33,228 bases of DNA from the IMG/VR virus record IMGVR_UViG_3300006028_000024, positions 1-33,228 of that record. The stretch is one strand, 5' to 3'. The position numbers were made by a program, and so were the translations under genes. Positions 1 through 6,281 of this stretch are shown piece by piece. This DNA is from a virus. How positions within the stretch are numbered: the stretch's first letter is position 1; each line of letters begins with the position of its first letter. A model generated the notes under the pieces. The model had not been told where the DNA came from and ran no database searches. It saw only the letters and a program-made list of their open reading frames with translations.

Positions 1-2
1 AA

Positions 3-218
3 ATGAGTACACAGTGGCTGTCGGAGTCGCAAAAGGTGAAGCATTACAGGATCAACAACACGGTGTTTGATAGGTTGCCTGCTACAAAGATCTGTGTCCT
101 CTGTGGTGCTATCCCTCCACAACTACACTCTTTAGGATGTTCCGGCGAGCGATGCCCAAATTGTATGAGAGTCCTTTTCATCTGTGCTTGTAAGTTGTCA
201 AAGGAGGCGATCTCATGA
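3..218 (+). CDS. small zinc-ribbon-like protein, probably lacking its true N-terminus here
   Basis: A 71-residue frame with cysteine pairs CVLCG (about 31-35) and CPNC (about 51-54) plus a trailing C-x-C, the spacing of a small zinc ribbon; no family is recognised. No ribosome binding site is visible before the ATG because the sequence begins there. If the window is circular, the frame opening at 33201 continues straight into this one, adding ten residues and a good Shine-Dalgarno (ATAGGAG). The stop overlaps the next start (ATGA), so the two genes are translationally coupled. Role unknown; a zinc-binding nucleic-acid or adaptor protein is possible. Confidence 0.7.
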   Translation: MSTQWLSESQKVKHYRINNTVFDRLPATKICVLCGAIPPQLHSLGCSGERCPNCMRVLFICACKLSKEAIS

Positions 219-472
219 CTGGCGTAGTTATCATCATTGTGTACTGCATCCATTGTTGTAGGAGGCAACGGCTCACAGCTACTCCGCATTTGATGGACCA
301 GTTTTACCACAAGTACGACTGCGATACTAGACGGTTTCCCAGCTATCGGAGACAGGCCACCTTTAGACCTGTTCCTGGCAAGCCTTACGCCAGTTGGGAG
401 GATGAGCAGACACATGAAACAAAGGAATACCCTTACTACGAATACGGAGTACATCGTGACATAGCAGTATAG
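215..472 (+). CDS. hypothetical protein with short hydrophobic N-terminus
   Basis: 85 residues. The start is fixed by AAGGAGG at 201-207 and the ATGA overlap with the preceding gene. The first 12 residues are hydrophobic (TGVVIIIVY) and run into C-I-H-C-C-R-R, which could be a very short membrane anchor with a juxtamembrane cysteine cluster. The remainder is charged and rich in Tyr, Arg and His. I do not recognise a family. It belongs to the small-gene operon that continues into the DUF2958 gene, whose AGGAGG begins inside this gene's stop codon. Confidence 0.65.
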   Translation: MTGVVIIIVYCIHCCRRQRLTATPHLMDQFYHKYDCDTRRFPSYRRQATFRPVPGKPYASWEDEQTHETKEYPYYEYGVHRDIAV

Positions 473-481
473 GAGGATAGG

Positions 482-781
482 ATGTTATTACCTGATAACG
501 TTAGACAGCAACTACCGCCATTGTATGCACAAGAGAAGGTCAAGGACCCAATCGTCTACGCCAAGTTCTTCTTCCCAGGTAGCCACTTGACATGGTACGC
601 GACCGAGTTCGATGGCGAAGACGAGTTTTTCGGCTGGGTGTACGGAGACTTCCCAGAGATGGGCTACTTCTCGCTGTCTGAGATGGAGTCAGTACAGGTA
701 GCCGGCTTACGTACCCAGTGTGATCAGTCCTTCCAACCAACACGGCTATCCATCGTGAAGGCATCACACGGCGAGAAGTAG
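482..781 (+). CDS. DUF2958 family protein
   Basis: 99 residues with the family's hallmark order: an N-terminal LPPLYAQE, then IVYAKFFFPGS, TWYATEFDGED, FFGWVYG and GYFSLSE-ES. This matches the DUF2958 family, common on plasmids, ICEs and phages, whose biochemical role is unknown to me. AGGAGG at 471-476 sets the start. It is the last gene of the first small operon and is followed by an inverted repeat at 835-881. Family assignment rests on remembered consensus and is fairly secure; function is not inferable. Confidence 0.85.
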   Translation: MLLPDNVRQQLPPLYAQEKVKDPIVYAKFFFPGSHLTWYATEFDGEDEFFGWVYGDFPEMGYFSLSEMESVQVAGLRTQCDQSFQPTRLSIVKASHGEK

Positions 782-834
782 TAAGCATAGCGCTTGTTTT
801 AAGCTCAGCAATTTATATTATAATATTAAAGTAT

Positions 835-881
835 CTACAGTTGTTAGCCCTCCACTAGTCACGTGCAGCTAACAACTGTAG
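835..881 (+). repeat. 14-bp perfect inverted repeat, hairpin or operator
   Basis: Arms CTACAGTTGTTAGC (835-848) and GCTAACAACTGTAG (868-881) are exact reverse complements separated by 19 nt containing CACGTG. It follows the DUF2958 gene and precedes the promoter-like boxes of the next operon. There is no T-run after the right arm, so a classical rho-independent terminator is unlikely. An operator, RNA hairpin or replication/partition site is possible. Confidence 0.7.
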
Positions 882-941
882 GTATTGTATATCTACAAGA
901 AAACAACCTGGGACCCTCTTTATACTTCCACTAATGTATCC

Positions 942-972
942 TATAATAGATATATACACTTCAAACTATAAT
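942..972 (+). promoter_or_regulatory. paired TATAAT boxes upstream of the HTH/FtsK operon
   Basis: Two exact TATAAT boxes lie at 942-947 and 967-972, 25 bp apart, just before the gene at 991. Neither has a good -35 at 17 bp. A similar doublet occurs at 32091 and 32110. They are plausible -10 elements for the rightward operon, but the missing -35 boxes make this uncertain. Confidence 0.4.
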
Positions 973-990
973 AAGTAGGAGATGCATCCC

Positions 991-1209
991 ATGACAGATA
1001 AGTACGATGAACTAGTCGATAGATTAGCTGATACATATACGTATCCTGATCTCGCTTCATTACTGAAGAAGTCAGAGGCTTGGGTACGACAAAAAGTAAA
1101 CCAGCTAGGTATCGAGCCGGGTCAAGACCCAAACGACAAACGTATTGCGGTGTTTAGTAAAGAGCAGGTGATCGACTTCCTGCGAAGGACTCGATTTCCT
1201 CTCCTTTAA
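991..1209 (+). CDS. small helix-turn-helix-like DNA-binding protein
   Basis: 72 residues from the ATG at 991. An in-frame ATG at 982 abuts the TAGGAG (976-981) with no spacing, whereas 991 gives 9 nt and is preferred. The segment TYPDLASLLKKSEAWVRQKV resembles a helix-turn-helix, followed by NQLGIEP, a basic turn and a last helix (FSKEQVIDFLRR). This is like excisionase or MerR-type winged helices. Layout is similar to the gene at 31755 (HTH, basic wing, final helix). It heads the membrane-protein/FtsK operon, so a regulatory role there is a reasonable inference. Confidence 0.6.
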   Translation: MTDKYDELVDRLADTYTYPDLASLLKKSEAWVRQKVNQLGIEPGQDPNDKRIAVFSKEQVIDFLRRTRFPLL

Positions 1210-1254
1210 CCCTCATGCAAAATGCACGTGACACGCAGACACAGGAGGATACTC

Positions 1255-1599
1255 ATGCAACACATCACTCAGATCACTCCATTAACTGACACGTCCATGT
1301 ATAACGAACCTCGATGTTTCGCGATCCATCCCAAGCGTAGGTCCTACGCGTACGGTCTGTATTGGCAGCTGCGCGGACGAGACTTGTTGAGAGAAGGGAT
1401 GTCTTTGGAAGAGATTGCCTCTCGAACAGAGTGGTGGTATCAAGGCTGTATAGCAATGTGGAATGACGAAGATGAGGACGAGCAGCAAATGCAGATGCTA
1501 GAGTGGAAGTACGAACGTAAGGTGAGAGAGATGCTAGGGTATCGTTACAGTACAGACGAGTTTGGATGCGAGTGGGAAGTGTACGTAGAGGACCACTAG
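1255..1599 (+). CDS. hypothetical acidic protein
   Basis: 114 residues counted from the ATG at 1255, preceded by AGGAGG at 1243-1248; an upstream in-frame ATG at 1222 has no such site. The middle reads like a short helical motif (GMSLEEIASRTEWWYQG), reminiscent of a helix-turn-helix. It is followed by a strongly acidic stretch (WNDEDEDEQQ) and a charged C-terminus ending in an acidic YVEDH. No known family is recognised. Tight spacing (11 nt) to the next gene, with AGGAGG-like GGAGGG between, places it in the operon with the membrane proteins and the FtsK-like ATPase. Confidence 0.6.
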   Translation: MQHITQITPLTDTSMYNEPRCFAIHPKRRSYAYGLYWQLRGRDLLREGMSLEEIASRTEWWYQGCIAMWNDEDEDEQQMQMLEWKYERKVREMLGYRYSTDEFGCEWEVYVEDH

Positions 1600-1610
1600 A
1601 GGAGGGTAGG

Positions 1611-2516
1611 ATGGCAGACGTAGTTCGATATTGTGAATTGCCAACGTGCGGTGCAGTACTTCCTAAGAGTCATCAAGGGAAGTACTGCAAGGGTACGGAC
1701 CACTACCAAGCACATATGGCACACAAGCGTCAAGCAACCCAGCAGAGGCAAGCTGACGAGCGTCGGATGGTAGTCGCGTCAAAAACGACTACTACCACGA
1801 CTGAACATTTTACTTCTGTGGAAGAGCGTAAGGCTGTTGAACGTAGCGAAATGTTCTCTCAAGACGCCCAAGAACAGTTACGTGATGCACGTACTGAGGC
1901 AGAGAAGGAAGGTCCGGCTGCATCCGTAGAGAGGTGGATGCTGCATTGGGGGCCGTTAGTCGCTGTCGTACTGATTGTGGCAGCCGTTGGCGTAGACATT
2001 ACTGTGTTTCTGATAGGGAAGGATACTAACGTACTCTCTATGGCCGCTGTGTTAGGTATGACGATTGCCTTTGAAGGCATTCTGATGCTACAAACACTAG
2101 CAGTACGTCGGTTGAGATACCAGATTGCCATTGCAGCTACAGAGTCAAAACCGATTTTAGAAGGGCAAATGTGGTGGGCCGCTATCAGTTGGTTTGCCCT
2201 TGCGGTTATCTCTGCCATTGCACAGTTCGGAGCGCTGACGGGAGCTAGTACAACTGTGATGTTCTCCGTCATCGGTTTGATCGTAGCCGTTAGGGCGGTA
2301 GGTACAACCGCAGGAGACTTTATCATTGCGTTAGGGATGCCCATTGAGGTGAAGACACCAGCAATGGTAGCAGCCAACCTTAAGCAAGAAGCGAACGATC
2401 TAAGGGAGTTGGCTGGAGCGTACAAAGAGAAGTTACTTGCCGAGAGGGACGTTCGCCAGTTGTTCCTAGAGATGCAGCAGCCAAGAGTTGAAAGTATCAC
2501 AGAGGAGGGCCAATAA
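1611..2516 (+). CDS. zinc-motif, four-TM membrane protein
   Basis: 301 residues from the ATG at 1611 (GGAGGG at 1601-1606; the longer in-frame start at 1566 lies inside the preceding gene). N-terminal Cys/His motif (C8-x4-C13, then C27 and nearby His) suggests a small metal-binding knuckle. A charged Gln/Arg/Glu-rich region (about 38-105) follows. Then come four hydrophobic segments, roughly 110-132, 140-162, 182-203 and 207-232. The C-terminal tail is charged and probably helical. It is followed one base later by a second polytopic membrane protein and then an FtsK-like ATPase. This order recalls the small membrane proteins beside TraB/FtsK translocases of actinobacterial elements, but I see no named homologue. 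Confidence 0.7.
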   Translation: MADVVRYCELPTCGAVLPKSHQGKYCKGTDHYQAHMAHKRQATQQRQADERRMVVASKTTTTTTEHFTSVEERKAVERSEMFSQDAQEQLRDARTEAEKEGPAASVERWMLHWGPLVAVVLIVAAVGVDITVFLIGKDTNVLSMAAVLGMTIAFEGILMLQTLAVRRLRYQIAIAATESKPILEGQMWWAAISWFALAVISAIAQFGALTGASTTVMFSVIGLIVAVRAVGTTAGDFIIALGMPIEVKTPAMVAANLKQEANDLRELAGAYKEKLLAERDVRQLFLEMQQPRVESITEEGQ

Positions 2517-3038
2517 ATGTCAGCAGAACATGTAACACATCGCAGACAGCAGAGTCCAATACTGTTATTGGCTGTCGGCCTCTTCTGTGCAGGTATGTGG
2601 ATCGGGATAGTACTATTGCAATTGCAAACCTCAATGGCACTGATGCTATCCGGTAAAGAGGTAACAGTACAAACGGCTAATTGGGGAGTGTTTGTACTGT
2701 TCTGGGAACTAGTAACGGGTCAACTATACGGTGCTTTATTAGTCGCAGTCACATGGGCGTACATGGTGGAGTTGGTTACGCTGATCTTCGCGGTAGCACT
2801 GAAGTTTGCTATGGAAGCAGCTTCTCAATCACACCAGAAACTTCCGAAGTGGTGGGTGATAGCCTCTATAGTATTACTGCTGTACAATGCTTACTCTGAC
2901 TTTTCCTACGGTACCTTGTATGTAGGTAGTTGGGTAGGTAACCTTGCGTTCTCGCTTGTATGCGGTATGGGAGTGTGTTTCCTTTTACCAATTGCTTTTA
3001 GGCTTATTGAAGGTGCCATAGACGGCTGGAAGAGGTAA
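2517..3038 (+). CDS. polytopic membrane protein
   Basis: 173 residues starting directly after the previous stop (TAA then ATG), with GAGGAGGGC just upstream. Hydrophobic segments lie at about 16-40, 53-75, 76-100, 113-130 and 138-165, joined by short loops; a short basic N-terminus (HRRQQ) precedes the first. No catalytic motif is seen and no family is recognised. It ends two bases before the FtsK-like gene, so it likely acts with that ATPase at the membrane. Confidence 0.65.
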   Translation: MSAEHVTHRRQQSPILLLAVGLFCAGMWIGIVLLQLQTSMALMLSGKEVTVQTANWGVFVLFWELVTGQLYGALLVAVTWAYMVELVTLIFAVALKFAMEAASQSHQKLPKWWVIASIVLLLYNAYSDFSYGTLYVGSWVGNLAFSLVCGMGVCFLLPIAFRLIEGAIDGWKR

Positions 3039-3040
3039 CT

Positions 3041-4696
3041 ATGGATAAGTTCAGAACGCAAGTTACAACCGGTCTAACGACTGGCTTAACTGTCTTTGGT
3101 TTTGCGGCTGGAGCGGGACATCTACCGCTCCCAGCTGCAATTGTCATCGGAATAGGATCTGGCATAGTAGCAGGTGCCGGTAGTACCGATGTGCTGCAAC
3201 TGGTTGGAGTAAAAGACACTGAGTACGATCCGACTACTTGGGGGTCTCAAAAAGATACTCTCGACGATACTAGTACACCTGCTGTTGTTGGTAAGAAACG
3301 TAGTTTACTGGACCGAGCATTTGGCAGGTTTCCCATTGGGGAAGAGAGTGTAATAACTAGCGATAATGTGCAGTCGCTGCGAGACATGGGGGTAGCTCCG
3401 AACGATCTCTTGCCGACAAGGAGTCCAGCGTTCAGACAGATGTGGAAGCAAGTCAGTGAGGAGCAAGAGATACTGGGGTATGACGGCTGTGACTGGATTA
3501 GAGCGAAGCCAGAGCACACACTGTCTATTGGTATCATCGGTCGTCCAGGGCAGGGTAAGTCTACACTGCTTCGATACTTAGTTGCCTGCGCTCTGAAGAG
3601 AGGAGCAGAGGTTAGAGGTTGGGACATGCATTGTAGTGTAGCTGCTGACTTGAGCGATGTGCTCAACATTTACGATGACCCTGATGATATTGTGACAGAT
3701 GCTCAATGGATCATCGATACGCTGACAGCTCGCAAGGCACTGTACAAGACAGTACAGAGAAAAGAGTCCAGAGCACAGAGTCAGTGGGAGGCTCTACCAG
3801 AGCTGCTCTATATCATCGATGAGTTCACGGCGCTCATGACTGCGCTCAAAAGAAACAAGAAGGCCACAGAAGCAGTACAAGAAGCAGTGCTACGACTTGT
3901 GACAGAGGGCAGGAAGTTTAAGATGAGGTGCATCATTGCAGGGCAGTCGCTGCCAGCATCTCTGTTCGATGGCAGCGGAGCTCGGGACAACCTACAGACT
4001 CGTTATGCGTTCGGATCGAGGGATGCACAGGCTCGTATGTTAGGCATAGATGAGGATGCGATCGAGAACCTGCTCCCACTGATCGAGGGAGAAGAGGCTG
4101 CCGGCTATGCAGTCCTCGATGGAGGTCCTCTGAGAAAAGCTGTGATTATATCCGTACCTCTCACTACGGTCGAGGACATCAGAGCACTCGCACAGAGATA
4201 TACTGCATCAACTAGAGTGCAGAGAGTGCCTCAATTAGAGCCCAGTAATGTAGAGCGCTCAAGAGAGTCCAGAGTAGAGATCCCAGAGCAAGTCGCTGCA
4301 CTCAATTACGATGCAGTGATCAAGAGCAGATATCCAGTGCAGAAATTAGAGTCCAGCGCAGTAAAACAGAGCGATCTAAGATCGAGAGCAGTGATGGAGT
4401 GGATCGAACCAGAGCCAGAGATCACGAACGATGTGTCAGAGTGGTTCTACTCTAGAGTCGAGAGGGATCAGTACTCTGAGGTAGCTGCGTGGGAGTACTG
4501 GGTTGACTACTCTAAACGCTGTCACAGTGCGGGTATACAGCCACAGGCAAGTACCGCTTTTGGTTCAGAGTTGAAGAGGTTGATGAAGGCAGAGTTCGGA
4601 CTTACATCAACTACTCCATCTGGATCCAAGCCGGATGGCTCTAGAGGTCAGAGGACTGCTTACGTTGGAGCGAAGTTAGTGGATCGAGGTGAGTGA
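3041..4696 (+). CDS. FtsK/HerA-type DNA-translocase ATPase with C-terminal winged-helix-like domain
   Basis: 551 residues. Residues 10-50 are hydrophobic and Gly/Ala-rich, able to form one or two membrane hairpins. The motor domain has a Walker A GRPGQGKST (about 167-175), a Walker B LLYIIDEFTAL (about 256-266) and a downstream CIIAGQSLPASLF, the FtsK/SpoIIIE/TraB pattern. The last 70 residues (from about 481) have the layout WxYWxxY...C...G...FGxxLKR, then a Gly/Arg-rich turn and Y-V-G. This resembles the winged helix ending D5-type primases and is analogous in position to FtsK gamma. It forms an operon with two membrane proteins and is followed by a terminator. A separate TerL exists, so this is not the packaging motor; segregation or conjugative-type transfer is more likely. 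Confidence 0.85.
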   Translation: MDKFRTQVTTGLTTGLTVFGFAAGAGHLPLPAAIVIGIGSGIVAGAGSTDVLQLVGVKDTEYDPTTWGSQKDTLDDTSTPAVVGKKRSLLDRAFGRFPIGEESVITSDNVQSLRDMGVAPNDLLPTRSPAFRQMWKQVSEEQEILGYDGCDWIRAKPEHTLSIGIIGRPGQGKSTLLRYLVACALKRGAEVRGWDMHCSVAADLSDVLNIYDDPDDIVTDAQWIIDTLTARKALYKTVQRKESRAQSQWEALPELLYIIDEFTALMTALKRNKKATEAVQEAVLRLVTEGRKFKMRCIIAGQSLPASLFDGSGARDNLQTRYAFGSRDAQARMLGIDEDAIENLLPLIEGEEAAGYAVLDGGPLRKAVIISVPLTTVEDIRALAQRYTASTRVQRVPQLEPSNVERSRESRVEIPEQVAALNYDAVIKSRYPVQKLESSAVKQSDLRSRAVMEWIEPEPEITNDVSEWFYSRVERDQYSEVAAWEYWVDYSKRCHSAGIQPQASTAFGSELKRLMKAEFGLTSTTPSGSKPDGSRGQRTAYVGAKLVDRGE

Positions 4697-4717
4697 TCCG
4701 ACAACTGAACGGTATAG

Positions 4718-4757
4718 AAAAAGAGTGGAGATCGAGAGATAACCACTCTTTTTGTTT
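4718..4757 (+). terminator. rho-independent terminator after the FtsK-like gene
   Basis: Arms AAAAAGAGTGG (4718-4728) and CCACTCTTTTT (4743-4753) pair perfectly over 11 bp around a 14-nt loop; the right arm ends in T5 followed by GTTTT. It lies 22 nt after the stop of the ATPase gene. Confidence 0.85.
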
Positions 4758-4814
4758 TGGAGTCACCTCACTCCCCTCAGTTACTTCACTGGAGTCGATC
4801 GAGAGGAGTCAATC

Positions 4815-5027
4815 ATGAAGTGGACAGAAGCACAGAGGGCGTCTGCTAGGCAGAGAGCATTAACTCAGTGGAGAGATCCAGCGTATGCAGCGAAGACAAG
4901 ATCCAGCATGCAAGTAGAGCCTCTTTGGTGGCCTCTGTATCTCTTGATCGCTGGACTCGACGTCGGAGCGCTCTGCTTGATTGCAGTGGTGGTTGGATGG
5001 ATCTTCAAGGCACTTATGTTGATATGA
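4815..5027 (+). CDS. small single-pass membrane protein
   Basis: 70 residues from the ATG at 4815, with GAGAGGAG at 4801-4808; an in-frame ATG at 4752 lies in the preceding terminator and is not credible. The N-terminal 30 residues are Arg/Gln/Ala-rich and cytoplasmic in character (basic). A single hydrophobic segment spans about 38-68 and runs to the C-terminus. There is no family match. It sits between the FtsK operon terminator and the convergent late block, so it may be expressed separately. Confidence 0.6.
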   Translation: MKWTEAQRASARQRALTQWRDPAYAAKTRSSMQVEPLWWPLYLLIAGLDVGALCLIAVVVGWIFKALMLI

Positions 5028-5151
5028 GATACGTTGTAAACTCATGTTATTTAACGCTCTACCGGTTATCTACTAGGACTATAATAAGCAGCGATATAAA
5101 TTAGCAGGACCAGAGAAGACTCAGTAAAATCCAAGTTTAAACGTCTTATCA

Positions 5152-5505
5152 TTATGGTGTTGTTTGTGAGGACGTGATTTGCACAGTGGTAGTAGTGGTA
5201 GTTTGCTTGTTCAAGTCTTCTTTGAAAACTACGGAGTCATCTTCTACTGTGATATGCATACCTCTCTGATCCAATACCTTCTGGATAGTTACCACAGTGC
5301 TTTTTAAGCGGGTAATCTCCTTAGTATCATGAGCTACCTGCTTCTCTAACGTCTCTATTTGTACCTTAAAAATCTCTATCAACTTCGCTTGCGTCTCTGT
5401 AGTAGCGTTACTATAACCAGAGCGAAAGGCAAAGAATCCACCAATTAGTATGCAGATCGCGAGTACAGGACTGAGTATGGACAGGAAGCTACTGAGGTCC
5501 GGCAT
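5152..5505 (-). CDS. TM plus coiled-coil protein, spanin- or holin-like
   Basis: 117 residues. One hydrophobic segment (about 9-28, LSPVLAICILIGGFFAF) is followed by a long helical, charged region (about 33-85) with coiled-coil character, and a low-complexity Thr/Gln tail. Its start lies inside the end of the upstream gene (17-bp overlap), indicating coupling. Position at the very end of the late operon and the anchor-plus-coil layout fit an accessory lysis protein (inner-membrane spanin-like) or a membrane-anchored tail-end gene. No sequence family is recognised, so this is inference from layout. Confidence 0.6.
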   Translation of the reverse strand: MPDLSSFLSILSPVLAICILIGGFFAFRSGYSNATTETQAKLIEIFKVQIETLEKQVAHDTKEITRLKSTVVTIQKVLDQRGMHITVEDDSVVFKEDLNKQTTTTTTVQITSSQTTP

Positions 5506-5719
5506 CCTTTTTCTCCTGCTCCATCAGGGTGACTAGCCTCTCTACTGCGTTGGCACTTGTGGTGGCTGCATCTGCGCTCTGTTTTGCTATCTCGGATAGC
5601 GTATGCTGGAGGCCTCTGACATAAGTACCGCTGCGCTTAGCGTGGTAAGCAAGTAACCCAACTACGACGAATAGCCAAATGTAAAAGACGACAGTCAGGA
5701 TAATTTGTACGGTACTCAT
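5489..5719 (-). CDS. small TM protein, holin-like candidate
   Basis: 76 residues. Near-N-terminal hydrophobic segment (about 5-25, IILTVVFYIWLFVVVGLLAY), then basic HAKRSG and an amphipathic helical C-terminal half rich in Ala/Ser/Thr/Glu. GGAGGTAG precedes the start. It overlaps the next gene by 17 bp, and together they form a two-gene membrane cassette at the end of the late operon, the usual place for lysis genes. Holin identity is only positional; a single TM plus coil is also compatible with a small structural accessory. Confidence 0.55.
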   Translation of the reverse strand: MSTVQIILTVVFYIWLFVVVGLLAYHAKRSGTYVRGLQHTLSEIAKQSADAATTSANAVERLVTLMEQEKKDAGPQ

Positions 5720-5732
5720 GCACTACCTCCTA

Positions 5733-6272
5733 CTAGGAGCCGATAATGAAGATGGTTCCTGATGTACCAGTGGTACAGGTCATACGTAATGTGTCGAATG
5801 CTGAACGGGCCATACCGGTGCTATACTGGTTGATATAAGTCTGTGGATTTTTGGTACCCCCACTCAGAGCTTGCGTAATCTGGATCGAGAATGTAATAGC
5901 TGTGCCGGATGAGAGTCCTTCGGCCTTACCGCCTTGCAACTCTGTGGTCCACCAGTGTGAAAGGCTCGTGAATGGAACTGGTAATGTCAGCGTTTGCGCT
6001 CCACCCGACTGGTAGTTGTTTGCAATAACGAAACATATCTTGACAGTACCTTGCAAAGGTTGCCACAGAGTACAAGTACCGGACACAGAGCCTGTGACTT
6101 GTACTGGTGCTGGGTTATCCTTCAGCCCTAACACAGTGAGAATGCCAGCCGTCGAACTTAGACTTGAGTCAGAGACTGCGTACTGTAAGTAGTTTTCAAC
6201 GTTATTCAGGAATGACGCGCTAATACCTGGCGCTGAACCATCAGTAAATGGACCGGTCAGTGTATAGACCAT
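5733..6272 (-). CDS. phage distal tail / baseplate-associated structural protein
   Basis: 179 residues, beta-rich and rich in Ser/Thr/Gly. The N-terminus (GPFTDGSAPGISASFLNNVE) is a style frequent in phage minor tail proteins, where a short N-terminal helix docks onto the tail and a beta domain follows. No signal peptide and no enzymatic motif. AGGAGG at 6275-6280 (read on the minus strand) supports the start. It follows the GH18 tail protein by 9 nt and is probably an appendage or fibre-tip component; exact role unassigned. Confidence 0.6.
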   Translation of the reverse strand: MVYTLTGPFTDGSAPGISASFLNNVENYLQYAVSDSSLSSTAGILTVLGLKDNPAPVQVTGSVSGTCTLWQPLQGTVKICFVIANNYQSGGAQTLTLPVPFTSLSHWWTTELQGGKAEGLSSGTAITFSIQITQALSGGTKNPQTYINQYSTGMARSAFDTLRMTCTTGTSGTIFIIGS

Positions 6273-6281
6273 ATAGGCCTC

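Noticed and set aside
1859-2500. 213-residue minus-strand frame inside the 4-TM gene
   Set aside because: No ribosome site and it lies opposite a gene with good start and operon context.
5105-5151. Terminator at the end of the late operon
   Set aside because: Only a short 5-bp AAGAC/GTCTT pairing with a 20+ nt loop was found; not convincing.
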